A DNA stretch of 64,000 nt from an uncultured Clostridia bacterium (GCA_947631945.1 CANRNI010000013.1:1-64000), one strand, 5' to 3'. Shown: positions 53,103 through 63,413, counted from the first letter of the stretch. The notes: generated by a model from the letters alone, not told the origin. Numbers and translations are program-made.

Positions 53103-54119
53103 ATGGATAATGTAAAAACGCTTATAGTAGGCGCGGGCGCAATAGGAGGGACTCTTGCCGTCCTTATGAACGATGCGGGGTACAGAGTTGACGTACTTGA
53201 AATCGCTCCGGGAGCCGCAGAGAAAATCCGCAGAAACGGTATATCTCTGAAAGGCGCGAGGGGGGACAAAAAATCGTTTCCCGACGTTTACGGAAGCATT
53301 GGCGAAATTAAAAATACGTACGATATAGCGATAATCGCCGTAAAGTATATGCACCTTACAGCCGCTGCCGAAAGCATACTGCCGCTTATTCATGAAAAAT
53401 CAATTGTCATAGGTATGCAGAACGGTATCTGTACAGAAGAGCTTGCTTCTGTGGTCGGCAGAGAGCGTACAGCAGGGTGTATGATAGGCTTTGGAGCTAC
53501 GAAAATCAGCGATACCGAAATTGATATGACAAGCGGCGGCGAAATGTATATCGGTATGCTCGACGGTTCTAAACCTGAACTGCTCGTCAAATTATGCAAA
53601 ATGTATAAAAGCGTCGTCCCGACAAAAATCACCGAGCAGCTCTTGCCGAGACAGTTTTCAAAACTCATAATCAATTGCTGTATAAACGCTACCGCGGCGA
53701 TTACGGGCAAAACGCTCGGTGAAATACTTGACGACAAGAGGGCGCAGGATTTATTCCTCGCCATAGCGAGAGAGGGTATGGACATTGCCGACGCTATGGG
53801 TATAAAAGTCCCGAAATACGGACTTTTGCTCGATTATCGTTTCCTACGTCTTTCCGACGCGCCGTCATACAATAATTTGTGCAAAAAGGTTGTAAAAATA
53901 GTCGGTAAGGGTAAATATTCCGCAGTAAAACCCTCCACGCTTCAATCGCTTTTAAGAAATGAAAAGACCGAGGTCGATATTTTCAACGGTTATCTCGCGA
54001 AAAAAGCAGGGGAGTATAACGTAAAAGCGCCCGTAAACACAAGGCTTACCGAAATGATAAGGGAAATCGAAAACGGACAGAGAACTATGTCGCCCGACAA
54101 TCTTGATGAATTTAAATAA
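53103..54119 (+). CDS. panE: 2-dehydropantoate 2-reductase
   Basis: TLIVGAGAIGGTLAVLMNDAGYRVDVLE... Confidence 0.88.
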   Translation: MDNVKTLIVGAGAIGGTLAVLMNDAGYRVDVLEIAPGAAEKIRRNGISLKGARGDKKSFPDVYGSIGEIKNTYDIAIIAVKYMHLTAAAESILPLIHEKSIVIGMQNGICTEELASVVGRERTAGCMIGFGATKISDTEIDMTSGGEMYIGMLDGSKPELLVKLCKMYKSVVPTKITEQLLPRQFSKLIINCCINATAAITGKTLGEILDDKRAQDLFLAIAREGMDIADAMGIKVPKYGLLLDYRFLRLSDAPSYNNLCKKVVKIVGKGKYSAVKPSTLQSLLRNEKTEVDIFNGYLAKKAGEYNVKAPVNTRLTEMIREIENGQRTMSPDNLDEFK

Positions 54120-54156
54120 AACAAAAAAAGCATCTGCCTTTTACCAATGCTTCGGC

Positions 54157-54268
54157 GTGTCGATAAACTTGTTGCAAAGCGCATAAAAGTTTCGGTCAAG
54201 CCTTTACAAAGGCTTGCAGGGGTCACGGGGACAGCGTCACCGTGTCGCGCTTCGCAGAGCGCGAAATC
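54157..54268. repeat. Family C intergenic repeat, copy 3
   Basis: GTGTCGATAAACTTGTTGCAAAGCGCATAAAAGTTTCGGTCAAGCC...GTGTCGCGCTTCGCAGAGCGCGAAA. Confidence 0.9.
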
Positions 54269-54272
54269 TCTT

Positions 54273-54451
54273 TTAAGGCAATATCGCACAATTAGCGGCT
54301 AACGCCTTTGCCGCGCATCTGCGCCGAGATTTCCCGTCATTTTTGCCAAAAGCTCATTGAAATACGTCAGTATTCCTTCTTCGCTTTTGTCAATCTGACG
54401 AAAAATCTTTCGGCACATATGCACGACAATAATTATGCGGTATTGCCTTAA
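54273..54451. repeat. 179-bp palindromic element, family A
   Basis: TTAAGGCAATATCGCACAATTAGC...ATTATGCGGTATTGCCTTAA. Confidence 0.92.
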
Positions 54452-54460
54452 ATAAAACAA

Positions 54461-54490
54461 AAAAGGGGCGTTTTTTACGGCCCCTTTAAT
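54461..54490 (-). terminator. typA terminator
   Basis: AAAGGGGCcgtaaaaaacGCCCCTTTTTT on minus strand. Confidence 0.75.
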
Positions 54491-54507
54491 TTGTGCGTTC
54501 GTTGTCT

Positions 54508-56334
54508 TTATTTCTTGTTTTTGTGTTCCTGCTTCATGCGCAGTTCCTTTGAAAGTATCTTTTTCCTAAGGCGAAGGCTCTTTGGAGTTACCTCTAAAAG
54601 CTCGTCCTCGCTTAAAAATTCCATACATTGTTCAAGGCTCAGAACGGAATGGGGAACAAGTCTTAACGCTTCGTCCGAGCCTGCCGCTCTGGTGTTGGTC
54701 ATCTGTTTTTTCTTGCAGACATTGCAGACTATATCCTCGTTTTTCGCACATTCGCCGCAAATCATTCCCTCGTATACCTGTACGCCGGGACCTATGAAAA
54801 GTCTGCCCCTGTCCTGAGTATTGAAAAGACCGTAGGCCGTGCTTTCGCCCGTTTCGTGAACGACTATGGAACCTCTGTCACGCGTCTGAATATCGCCCTT
54901 TAACGGCTCGTAACCTGCGAAAAGGTTGTTCATAACGCCGTAGCCGTTAGTATCTGTCAGAAATTCGCTTCTGTAGCCTATAAGACCTCTCGCGGGGATT
55001 TTAAACTCAAGGTGAGTCGTGCCGCCGTCGCGTATGCTCATATTTTCAAGCTCGCCTTTGCGCGAACCGATTTTTTCCATAACCGCGCCGACATACGCTT
55101 CGGGAACCTCGACTATAAGCAGCTCCATAGGCTCGAGCGTTTCACCGTTTTCGCCCTTTTTAAGTATTACCTTCGGACGGGAAACGGCAAATTCATAACC
55201 TTGGCGGCGCATTGTTTCAATCAGTATGGAAAGATGAAGCTCACCTCTGCCCGACACCTTGAATGCGTCCGTTGTTTCCGTTTCCTCAACTCTCATGCTG
55301 ACGTTCGTTTCAACTTCTTTGAAAAGTCTCGCTCTGAGATTCCTTGAGGTAACGAATTTGCCCTCCTGCCCCGCGAACGGGCTGTCGTTTACAATAAAAT
55401 TCATTGAAATTGTCGGCTCGTCAATCTTAACGAACGGAAGCGGTTCTATACATTCGGGGTCGCACAGAGTTTCGCCTATATTAAGTCCGTCTATTCCCGA
55501 TACCGCGACGATATCTCCGGCTTTTGCGCCGGCGACTTCGACTCTTTTAAGCCCCTCAAACTGATAGAGCCTTGAAACCTTTACATTCTGGGTCGTTCCG
55601 TCCTGTTTGCATATAACGACGTTCTGACCGTTTCTGATTTTACCTCTTTCAACCTTTCCTATTCCGATTCTGCCTACGTAATCGTCGTAGTCAAGGCTGG
55701 AAAACAGAAGCTGTAACGGCTTGTCCTCATCGCCCGCCGGAGGGTCGATATTATCGAGAATCGCGCCGAGCAGCGGCTTCATATCGCCCTCTCTCGCATC
55801 GGGGTCAAAGGAGGAATAGCCCTCTCTTGCCGACGCGTAAACAACGGGAAATTCTATCTGATCTTCGTCCGCTCCAAGCTCTATGAAAAGGTCTAAAACC
55901 TCGTCCACGACCTCCGCGGGACGCGCTCCGGGGCGGTCTATTTTATTTATAACGACAAGCGGTTTTTTCTTTAACGCGAGAGCCTTTGAAAGCACAAAGC
56001 GCGTCTGCGGCATACAGCCCTCGAACGCGTCTACAAGGAGAAGAACGCCGTCAACCATCATCATTATCCGCTCGACTTCTCCGCCGAAATCCGCGTGTCC
56101 GGGAGTGTCGATAATATTTATTTTAACGCCGTTATAATGAACCGACGTGTTTTTTGAAAGAATCGTTATTCCTCTTTCTCTTTCAAGGTCGTTTGAGTCC
56201 ATAACACGCTCCGCGACCTGTTCGTTCGCCCTGAACGTACCGCTCTGACGCAGCATCTGGTCAACAAGCGTTGTTTTACCGTGGTCAACGTGGGCAATAA
56301 TCGCAATATTTCTTATATTTTGCGCTGTATTCAA
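54508..56334 (-). CDS. typA: GTP-binding protein TypA/BipA
   Basis: [34 protein letters not shown]..., 608 aa. Confidence 0.97.
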   Translation of the reverse strand: MNTAQNIRNIAIIAHVDHGKTTLVDQMLRQSGTFRANEQVAERVMDSNDLERERGITILSKNTSVHYNGVKINIIDTPGHADFGGEVERIMMMVDGVLLLVDAFEGCMPQTRFVLSKALALKKKPLVVINKIDRPGARPAEVVDEVLDLFIELGADEDQIEFPVVYASAREGYSSFDPDAREGDMKPLLGAILDNIDPPAGDEDKPLQLLFSSLDYDDYVGRIGIGKVERGKIRNGQNVVICKQDGTTQNVKVSRLYQFEGLKRVEVAGAKAGDIVAVSGIDGLNIGETLCDPECIEPLPFVKIDEPTISMNFIVNDSPFAGQEGKFVTSRNLRARLFKEVETNVSMRVEETETTDAFKVSGRGELHLSILIETMRRQGYEFAVSRPKVILKKGENGETLEPMELLIVEVPEAYVGAVMEKIGSRKGELENMSIRDGGTTHLEFKIPARGLIGYRSEFLTDTNGYGVMNNLFAGYEPLKGDIQTRDRGSIVVHETGESTAYGLFNTQDRGRLFIGPGVQVYEGMICGECAKNEDIVCNVCKKKQMTNTRAAGSDEALRLVPHSVLSLEQCMEFLSEDELLEVTPKSLRLRKKILSKELRMKQEHKNKK

Positions 56335-56445
56335 TCTAACACCTTCTGCGACAACAATTTTTCATCTATACATAATACCACTTTATTGACTTGCTGACAA
56401 TAGGTAAAACCTCCAAAAATATTTACGGGATAAAAGGACGTTTAT

Positions 56446-57675
56446 TTAATTTGTTGATTTATTCAGCGATTCCTTATTATCCAACGATTTTGCGTCGATT
56501 ATCGCCACGGCCTGACAGCCGAGAGAAATGTAACTCTCCTCAACGACGCTTCTTTCGTATTTTACCTTTTCATCTTCGCTGATAGGGTCGTTAAAATAAC
56601 AGTATTTCTCATCATATCCCGTAAGTACAACGCAGTGTTCGTGGACGGGGTAAAGAAACGTTTCGCTTTTGTCATATGACTGCCATTGGTAGAATTTGTC
56701 TATTTCCTCCATATCGCGGGTACACCAAAACGCTACGGGTATATCGTTCTTTATATATATCTGCATGATTTCGCTTAACGTTAGCCCCGTAAGGTTTTTG
56801 GCAAAGGCTTTTCCGCCGAGATATTTATTCAGGGCCTTGCAAATTACCGGCGCGAAGCAGCCCCAGCCGCCTTTTTCGTCTTTAGGGTCGCCCGCATACT
56901 TCAATTTGGGATTCGGACCGTACCGACAGCCTAATTTTATATATACCTCGCCCTTATCAAGATATTTATCTACAAATTCGACAGGGTCAATATCATAACC
57001 GTTATACTTTAAAAGCATAGCCGCGGAAACAGCTTCGCAGCCGTTCGGCAGTATGCCTACCTGTGAAATATAAGGCACGTCTATTTTTTTGCCGAATTTA
57101 AAAATATTCTCAAGCATACTGACGTGATAATCGTCGGCTGCGTTGATATCCATTGCAAGTTCGGCCGCTGTAAAGACGTCTTTATTTACAGCCGTTTCCG
57201 CGAGTTCCGAAAAAACGTCGGGCGAAATACCTTCCTTAGCGAACATCTCCAAGAGCGCTTGATAAAATATATTGACGCTTTCCGAATATGAATTGACTGC
57301 ATACCAATCATCAAGCATTTCATAGGTTTCAATAGCTGATTTTTGGTCGTTTGCGTTTTCAAGCTCGTATATGCGCCGAAATACCATCTGCCGCAGTACC
57401 GAATGGTAATCTTCATACGAAATGACAGCGTCGGCGTATTCATTAGATACTGCTTCGTATTCCGCAAATACGTTATCGCCGCCGAAATTACTGTAATCGT
57501 TCATAAAATAATTGTTTGCCAGCACAATATTTTTTGAGTACATATTCATTCTCGTTGCTTTGAAGAGAGCATACCCCAATACGCAAATTACGGCGAACAT
57601 CATAGCCGTAACGACCGAAAACAGTATTACAAGATGTTTTTTTCTTATCTCCCTTATTTTTCTCAATTTCCTCAC
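56446..57675 (-). CDS. C39-like peptidase-domain protein with N-terminal membrane anchor
   Basis: DVPYISQVGILPNGCEAVSAAMLLKYNGYDI; HEHCVVLTGYDEKYCYFNDP. Confidence 0.85.
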   Translation of the reverse strand: MRKLRKIREIRKKHLVILFSVVTAMMFAVICVLGYALFKATRMNMYSKNIVLANNYFMNDYSNFGGDNVFAEYEAVSNEYADAVISYEDYHSVLRQMVFRRIYELENANDQKSAIETYEMLDDWYAVNSYSESVNIFYQALLEMFAKEGISPDVFSELAETAVNKDVFTAAELAMDINAADDYHVSMLENIFKFGKKIDVPYISQVGILPNGCEAVSAAMLLKYNGYDIDPVEFVDKYLDKGEVYIKLGCRYGPNPKLKYAGDPKDEKGGWGCFAPVICKALNKYLGGKAFAKNLTGLTLSEIMQIYIKNDIPVAFWCTRDMEEIDKFYQWQSYDKSETFLYPVHEHCVVLTGYDEKYCYFNDPISEDEKVKYERSVVEESYISLGCQAVAIIDAKSLDNKESLNKSTN

Positions 57676-57837
57676 CTCAACAGCCTATATATCTATGATA
57701 CCGTAAAAGTCTTAACGTAAACTTAAATTTATCAGGGCGTGTCCGCACAAATCGGTATGTGAGGACACACCCTGTAATACAATAAAAATTTCCACATTGA
57801 CGTTGACAAAATATGAATGGGGCGTTATAATTAAAAA

Positions 57838-57921
57838 AACCGATTAAATTGAATGTGCAGATTGCGCCGACGCGGACGCAGTAATATCGGATTATTTCAA
57901 GGAGTTTTTGGCGAATTTGTA
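57838..57921. repeat. Truncated family B-like element
   Basis: GATTAAATTGAATGTGCAGATTGCGCC...ATTTCAAGGAGTTTTTGGC. Confidence 0.6.
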
Positions 57922-57936
57922 GGGAGGCTTTAAGCT

Positions 57937-58044
57937 GTGAGTAATTTTTTAAATTCGTTTGTCGCCTTTTTTCTGCTGATTTTTAAATACATATTCGGTT
58001 CAATGCTTGTCATACCGCCGTTTGAACTGCCGTCTGAATTTTAG
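57937..58044 (+). CDS. Candidate 35-aa hydrophobic small protein (GTG start)
   Basis: GGGAGG SD; (M)SNFLNSFVAFFLLIFKYIFGSMLVIPPFELPSEF*; followed by GGAAGCT...AGCTTCC hairpin. Confidence 0.5.
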   Translation: MSNFLNSFVAFFLLIFKYIFGSMLVIPPFELPSEF

Positions 58045-58238
58045 GAAGCTTTGATTTAAATCGGAGCTTCCTTAAAATTTTCATTTTTCTCACAGTAACG
58101 GTATAGAAAATTTATCGTAAAAACCTTGAAAAACTATTGAAAAACGCATCTTGATATGGTATTATAAACGCGGTGAAAAGGCGATTGCTTATCGTCCGTT
58201 TATATCACCACTATAATAACGCGAACAGGAGTTTTTTT

Positions 58239-61200
58239 ATGGCAAAAAGAAGCGATTTATTCAAACGTTCATTGTCTTGTATCCTAAGTATGATTATGTT
58301 GCTTTCATGCTGTTTACCGGCGTTTGCATCGGCTGAGGATAAAACCGATTATGTGGACGAAAACAAAGTTCTGCATATTTACGGCGATTACAGCCAAGAA
58401 TACGCGGGCGAAGAGGAGTACACGTCCATCATTGTCGAGGACGGCGGAATACTCTCCGGCGAGGACATCGTGTACGACGTTCCCGTTATGCTTGTAGGCA
58501 CGGTATATATACTTTCGGGTACTTCGAAACACAACGGCACTATAAAAGCCGGAACGTTCAACAAGCCCGTCACAAATAACGGCGACATCGCCGGCGGTAC
58601 GTTTACCGCATCGGTAAACAACAAGAACGGTCTTATCACCGACGGCACGTTCAATTCTATAAGCATCGACAATACGTCGGGCGCGATGTGCGGCGGCGAG
58701 TTTAACGATTGCAATATCACGGTCGCGCGTATAGGCATTTACGACGGCAAATTCAACGGCTGCACTCTTTCGCTCGGAGCTATCGGCGCTCTTTACGGCG
58801 GCGAATATGACAAGAATTGCAATATCGTTCCAAACGAAGGAACCGTCGGTCTGCTCGGCGGCACGTACGAATGTGACATTTCGGGCATTAATTTTATCCG
58901 CGACGGCATTTATAACGGCACGGTAACGAACAATAACAAATGCATTATTGGCGGCGGCACGTTTAACGGCAAGGTCATAAACAACGGCGAAATCAGAGTG
59001 TATGAGCAATCCAATTGGGTGGAAATTAACGGTGAAGTCGAGAACAACGGCAGCATTTCCGGCTCTGTGTTCGGCGACGAAGCGACGGTTACGGGCAACG
59101 GCGGCGTATACGCGATTGTAACGATACTCGATCCCACGGGCGCGGAAGTCGAAACGGTCGTTTACGACAAATCGTTCAAGGTCGGAACGAACGTTGCGGA
59201 AGGCTTGAAACAATGGGAAAAGGAAAATAAATCGGCGAACGAATGGAAAGCCGGAGCAAATCCCGAACTTGAGAGCGGCGCACCGTCCGTAACGGAAATC
59301 TCCCCCGACGCGACTTTCCAAATGAGAGGCGGAAATTACTACGTCCGTATCCCGATTTGGCAGGTAAAAGATAACGTTCTTGAAATCAAACAGGATTGGG
59401 ACGGCGCGACACCTTCTGTTCCGGCAGTATCGGATTACACGTCAATCGTTGTCGAGCAGGGTAAAACTCTTTCCGGCGGAACGTGGACAAAGCCCGTAGT
59501 TAATAACGGCGTTATTTCCGGCGGTTCGTATTCCTCGGACGTAAGAAACGCCGTGGGAAGCGAGATACAGCAGGGAACGTTTACGGGTTCTGTCACGAAT
59601 GAAGCCGAAGCGACGATAAGCGGCGGCGACTTCAGCGGCAGCGAAGCAACGTTGTCCAACGAAGGCGCGATAACGGGCGGTACGATAAAAACAGGTTATC
59701 TTGTAAATACAGGTTCCGTAACGGGCGCGGCGATTGGCGGCGGCGAATCAACGACCGTTACAAATAACGGCAAGGGTACAATTAAAGAATGTACGTTCGG
59801 CGCGAACACAAAGCTCGACCCGGAAAGCGATGCGGCGGCAAATATCGCCGTTCCCGTCAACGTTTACAAGAACAAAGCGGACGGCTCTCCGACGCTTTAC
59901 AATAACGAATTTAATTATAATCAAAATATTCACAATTGGCTCGCCGAAAAATATCCCGAAGATGTATTTTCACACAAGGACGGCGTGGAAATTGACGAAA
60001 CGGAGATATTCAGCGACCTGAAAACGTATAATGTCGTAATGGGTTATACATACAGATTCGAGTGGACAGCTAACGACGACGGCTCGTATTCCGCAAAATT
60101 CTATGTAAATCAGAGCGGCAGAGAGACCGAACAGGCCGGAGTAAAAGTAACGTCTCAGACAAATGAGCCGAGCTGCGTGGAAAACGGCGTTACGATTTAC
60201 ACCGCGTCCATCGAATACGGCGGCGAGACTTACACGGACGAACACCGCATCGAGGGCGGACTCGCGACGGGACATAAGTACAGCGCTGATAAAATCGAGT
60301 GGTCATGGAGCGAAGGTAATTTGACCGCGACGGCAAATCTTTCCTGCACAAAGTGCGGTACGGTCAGAGCCGAAACAGCGGAAGTATCGAACGTTGTCGA
60401 CGAACCGACCTGTAAGAATACAGGAAAGACGACTTACACCGCAAAGGTCAATGTGGACGGTCAAGAGTATACCGACGTCAGGGAAGTTGAAATTGCCAAA
60501 CTCAACCATACCTATTCCGAGGATTATGAACCCGTATGGAGCTGGACGGACGATTATTCATCCGCAACAGCTGAGTTCACTTGCGAGGTCTGCTCAGAGC
60601 AAACGACGGAAACCGCCGAGATTGAAAAGGAAACGGTCGATGCGTCCTGCACCGTCGCAGGTGAAAATATCTATACCGCGACTGTAACGGTATACGATAT
60701 ACCGTATAAAAACGAAGTTGTTGAAGAGATACCCATGGTTCCTCACACATACACCGCCGAACCCGAATGGAATTGGGAGGGTAACACCGCCGCTACGGCG
60801 ACGTTCACCTGCGCGGTCTGTGAGAATACTCATGAAGAATCGGCTAAGGTCGAGGAGAGCGTAAAAGCTCCGACCTGCACCGCAGAGGGCGTAAAAACCT
60901 ATACGGCGACTGTTACCGTGAACGGTAAATCATATAAAAACGAAAAAACGGAATCAATAGACAAGATTGCTCATAAATACGGCGAGCCGACTTGGAAATG
61001 GAACGGTTATAAATCGGCGACCGCGACATTTACCTGTTCCGAATGTTCCGATAAACAGACCGTAACGGCCGACGGCAGCGCAATCACAAAGATTGTTAAA
61101 AAGACCGTAAGCTGCACCGAGGACGGCGTAAACGTCTACACCGCAAAGGTTGATTTCGGCGGCAAATCGTATACAAACGACACTACGGAAACAATTGCAA

Positions 61201-61526
61201 AGCATCACGTAGACAACGGTTCAAACGTTGTAAAGAAGCCCGAACAGAAAGCAACCTGCACCGAGGACGGATACACAGCAGGCGAATACTGCAACGACTG
61301 CAAAAAGTGGGTGTCGGGTCATGAAATAATCAAAGCGCCGGGTCATACCGATAAGGATAACAACGGTATCTGCGACGTTTGCGAAGAAAATTTCGACCCC
61401 GCGAAAAACTGCTCGCATATTTGCCATAAGGACGGATTCCTCGGCTTCATATGGAGGATTTTGCGCGTATTCTTAAAACTCTTCGGAAAATCCCCCGTAT
61501 GCGAATGCGGCTTGCCTCATTATTGA
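58239..61526 (+). CDS. Large secreted repeat protein (beta-solenoid-like GGTF repeats plus Cys-containing repeats)
   Basis: Signal peptide; repeated GGTFxxxVxNNGxIxGGTF; ~75-aa repeats CTxxGxxTYTATVxVxGxxYxNE...FTCxxC; conserved-looking C-terminal tail. Confidence 0.8.
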   Translation: MAKRSDLFKRSLSCILSMIMLLSCCLPAFASAEDKTDYVDENKVLHIYGDYSQEYAGEEEYTSIIVEDGGILSGEDIVYDVPVMLVGTVYILSGTSKHNGTIKAGTFNKPVTNNGDIAGGTFTASVNNKNGLITDGTFNSISIDNTSGAMCGGEFNDCNITVARIGIYDGKFNGCTLSLGAIGALYGGEYDKNCNIVPNEGTVGLLGGTYECDISGINFIRDGIYNGTVTNNNKCIIGGGTFNGKVINNGEIRVYEQSNWVEINGEVENNGSISGSVFGDEATVTGNGGVYAIVTILDPTGAEVETVVYDKSFKVGTNVAEGLKQWEKENKSANEWKAGANPELESGAPSVTEISPDATFQMRGGNYYVRIPIWQVKDNVLEIKQDWDGATPSVPAVSDYTSIVVEQGKTLSGGTWTKPVVNNGVISGGSYSSDVRNAVGSEIQQGTFTGSVTNEAEATISGGDFSGSEATLSNEGAITGGTIKTGYLVNTGSVTGAAIGGGESTTVTNNGKGTIKECTFGANTKLDPESDAAANIAVPVNVYKNKADGSPTLYNNEFNYNQNIHNWLAEKYPEDVFSHKDGVEIDETEIFSDLKTYNVVMGYTYRFEWTANDDGSYSAKFYVNQSGRETEQAGVKVTSQTNEPSCVENGVTIYTASIEYGGETYTDEHRIEGGLATGHKYSADKIEWSWSEGNLTATANLSCTKCGTVRAETAEVSNVVDEPTCKNTGKTTYTAKVNVDGQEYTDVREVEIAKLNHTYSEDYEPVWSWTDDYSSATAEFTCEVCSEQTTETAEIEKETVDASCTVAGENIYTATVTVYDIPYKNEVVEEIPMVPHTYTAEPEWNWEGNTAATATFTCAVCENTHEESAKVEESVKAPTCTAEGVKTYTATVTVNGKSYKNEKTESIDKIAHKYGEPTWKWNGYKSATATFTCSECSDKQTVTADGSAITKIVKKTVSCTEDGVNVYTAKVDFGGKSYTNDTTETIAKHHVDNGSNVVKKPEQKATCTEDGYTAGEYCNDCKKWVSGHEIIKAPGHTDKDNNGICDVCEENFDPAKNCSHICHKDGFLGFIWRILRVFLKLFGKSPVCECGLPHY

Positions 61527-61571
61527 TTATCAAACGGCGGTTGATGATTTATAGCGTTTAGGAAAATATAA

Positions 61572-61613
61572 CAACAGCCGGACGGACATGATATTGTTCG
61601 TCCGGCTGTTGTT
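61572..61613. terminator. Intrinsic terminator after large secreted protein
   Basis: ACAGCCGGACGgacatgatattgttCGTCCGGCTGTTGTTT. Confidence 0.75.
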
Positions 61614-61670
61614 TGTCCTAAAATTCGGAGCCGACGCAATTGGATTTTTCCTTTGCGGCGGCCCCTGTTA

Positions 61671-63200
61671 TTATTTCATTATTTGTTTTTTCTTTTGACT
61701 TGTATAGCTAAAGCCATCTCCGGCAAATTTAACCTTTACGGTATGCTTTCCCTTGTCGGTCTTTATTTTTATTACGGACGAGCAGCCGTCAATTTCCGCA
61801 ACCTCATATTCGCCGTCCGTTTCTATGTTTTCTATCGGCTTATGAGCGAAAATTTCGGTAGGCACGTCAAAATCTTTATCCTGCTCATATGTAAGCGTAA
61901 ACGTGTTTTCGTCCCTGTCATGCTTATAGCATTCTATTTTACCCGTTACGGCTCTTGGATAGGGTCTTTTAAGCACGTCCCAGAGAGGAGAGCCAAAAAG
62001 CCCGTCAAAATAAGCCCAGTATGTGTTGCTCCATTTATAAGAATCGAAAAGGTCAAGAAGAAACTCTATATGGTCGAGCCACTCGGTTCCCTCCGAAAAG
62101 CCTCCCCACTCTCCCACAAGCAGAGGCATATCGAGATTTTCAAGCTGTTCCTGTCTCCTGCGGTCGAATATTGATTTTACTCTGCCGTTGTGAGCGTATT
62201 TATATGCCGGAGTATCAACCATAAGGTCGTATGCATGAGGAGCGAACAGTTGATTTTTATCGCGCTCGCCGTCCACCTCGATAGGCCTGCCGGCAAATTT
62301 TATACCGAGATTTGAATAATAGCTGTTTTCAATAAACAGAATCGGCTCCTGCGAAATTTTTCTTATCTCTTTCGCGGCCGAATCAAGGAACGGCATATAT
62401 CTGCCCAAATCGAATTTATTTACAATCGGAGCCGCTTTGTTGACTATCTTGCCGAATATGTCCGCCGTATAAAGGTCAAGCACATGAACAGCCTGTCCCT
62501 TTGTAAGAGCGCGCTTTATAAGCTCTTTCTTGCTTATTCTTTTATCCGTAAGGGTCGTTGCAATAAGCGAACCTATAAGGGTGAAAAATACCTTGCCGCC
62601 GTCCTTTCCCAAAAACGGCTCGTTCATTATATCATAACCGAAAATCGCGGGATGGTTTCCGAGCTTTTTTACAAGGTAAGCCCACATTTTCTTATAAGCG
62701 TCCTGCACGCCGTATTTGTTATCCCAAAAATTATCAAACGCCCTGTGAACGGCTCTGCTTATAAAATAGCTTTCCGCCCAGACAAGTCGCGGATTTTTAT
62801 ATTTATATTTATCGGTATGGCAGGCCCATGCCGGCGCGCCGTCTCCGGGACCGTTTCCCCAGCCGGAATATAAGTCCTGATGCATATCTATATAAGCGTA
62901 GATACCGGCTTTTTCAAATTTATCGAGCGTGCGTTTTATTGATTCTATATAAACGTCGTTATATTTCCCTTTTTCGGGTTCTACAGCGTCCCACGTTATA
63001 CCGAGCCTTACAATATTAACGCCCTGCTTCTTAAACTCCTCGATTATTGAATCGTTCCAATCGTAGCAATACTGTCGCGCTTTTTTATCGGCGTCATAAG
63101 AGCCTTTGTCGCACAGGTTCACTCCGTTAAAAATTCTTTCTCTGCCGTATTCGTCGACAAGTATTCTTCCCGAAACAGATATCTTTTCCATTAAATTCAC
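61671..63200 (-). CDS. GH5-like glycosidase, endoglycoceramidase-like
   Basis: IFNGVNLCDKG, VNIVRLGITWDAVEPEKGKYN, YAYIDMHQDLYSGWG...GDGAPAWA, GYDIMNEPF, LLVGEWGGF. Confidence 0.8.
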   Translation of the reverse strand: MNLMEKISVSGRILVDEYGRERIFNGVNLCDKGSYDADKKARQYCYDWNDSIIEEFKKQGVNIVRLGITWDAVEPEKGKYNDVYIESIKRTLDKFEKAGIYAYIDMHQDLYSGWGNGPGDGAPAWACHTDKYKYKNPRLVWAESYFISRAVHRAFDNFWDNKYGVQDAYKKMWAYLVKKLGNHPAIFGYDIMNEPFLGKDGGKVFFTLIGSLIATTLTDKRISKKELIKRALTKGQAVHVLDLYTADIFGKIVNKAAPIVNKFDLGRYMPFLDSAAKEIRKISQEPILFIENSYYSNLGIKFAGRPIEVDGERDKNQLFAPHAYDLMVDTPAYKYAHNGRVKSIFDRRRQEQLENLDMPLLVGEWGGFSEGTEWLDHIEFLLDLFDSYKWSNTYWAYFDGLFGSPLWDVLKRPYPRAVTGKIECYKHDRDENTFTLTYEQDKDFDVPTEIFAHKPIENIETDGEYEVAEIDGCSSVIKIKTDKGKHTVKVKFAGDGFSYTSQKKKQIMK

Positions 63201-63237
63201 CTCGGGAATATTTTAGCATATCACTTATACATTTTTC

Positions 63238-63413
63238 AAGGGTAATACCGCATAATTATTGTCGTGCAGATGTGTCGAAAGATTTTTCGTCAGATTGACA
63301 AAAGTGACGCAGGAATACTGACGTATTTTAAGGAATTTTTTGGCAAAAATGACGGAAAATCTCGGTGCAGATGCGCGACAAAGGCGTTAGCCGCTAATTG
63401 TGCGGTATTGCCC
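63238..63413. repeat. Palindromic element, family A (opposite orientation)
   Basis: AAGGGTAATACCGCATAATTATTGTCGTGCAG...TAATTGTGCGGTATTGCCC. Confidence 0.9.

Noticed and set aside
58314-59321. 335-aa minus-strand ORF opposite the repeat protein
   Set aside because: Shadow of the repetitive GGTF coding sequence
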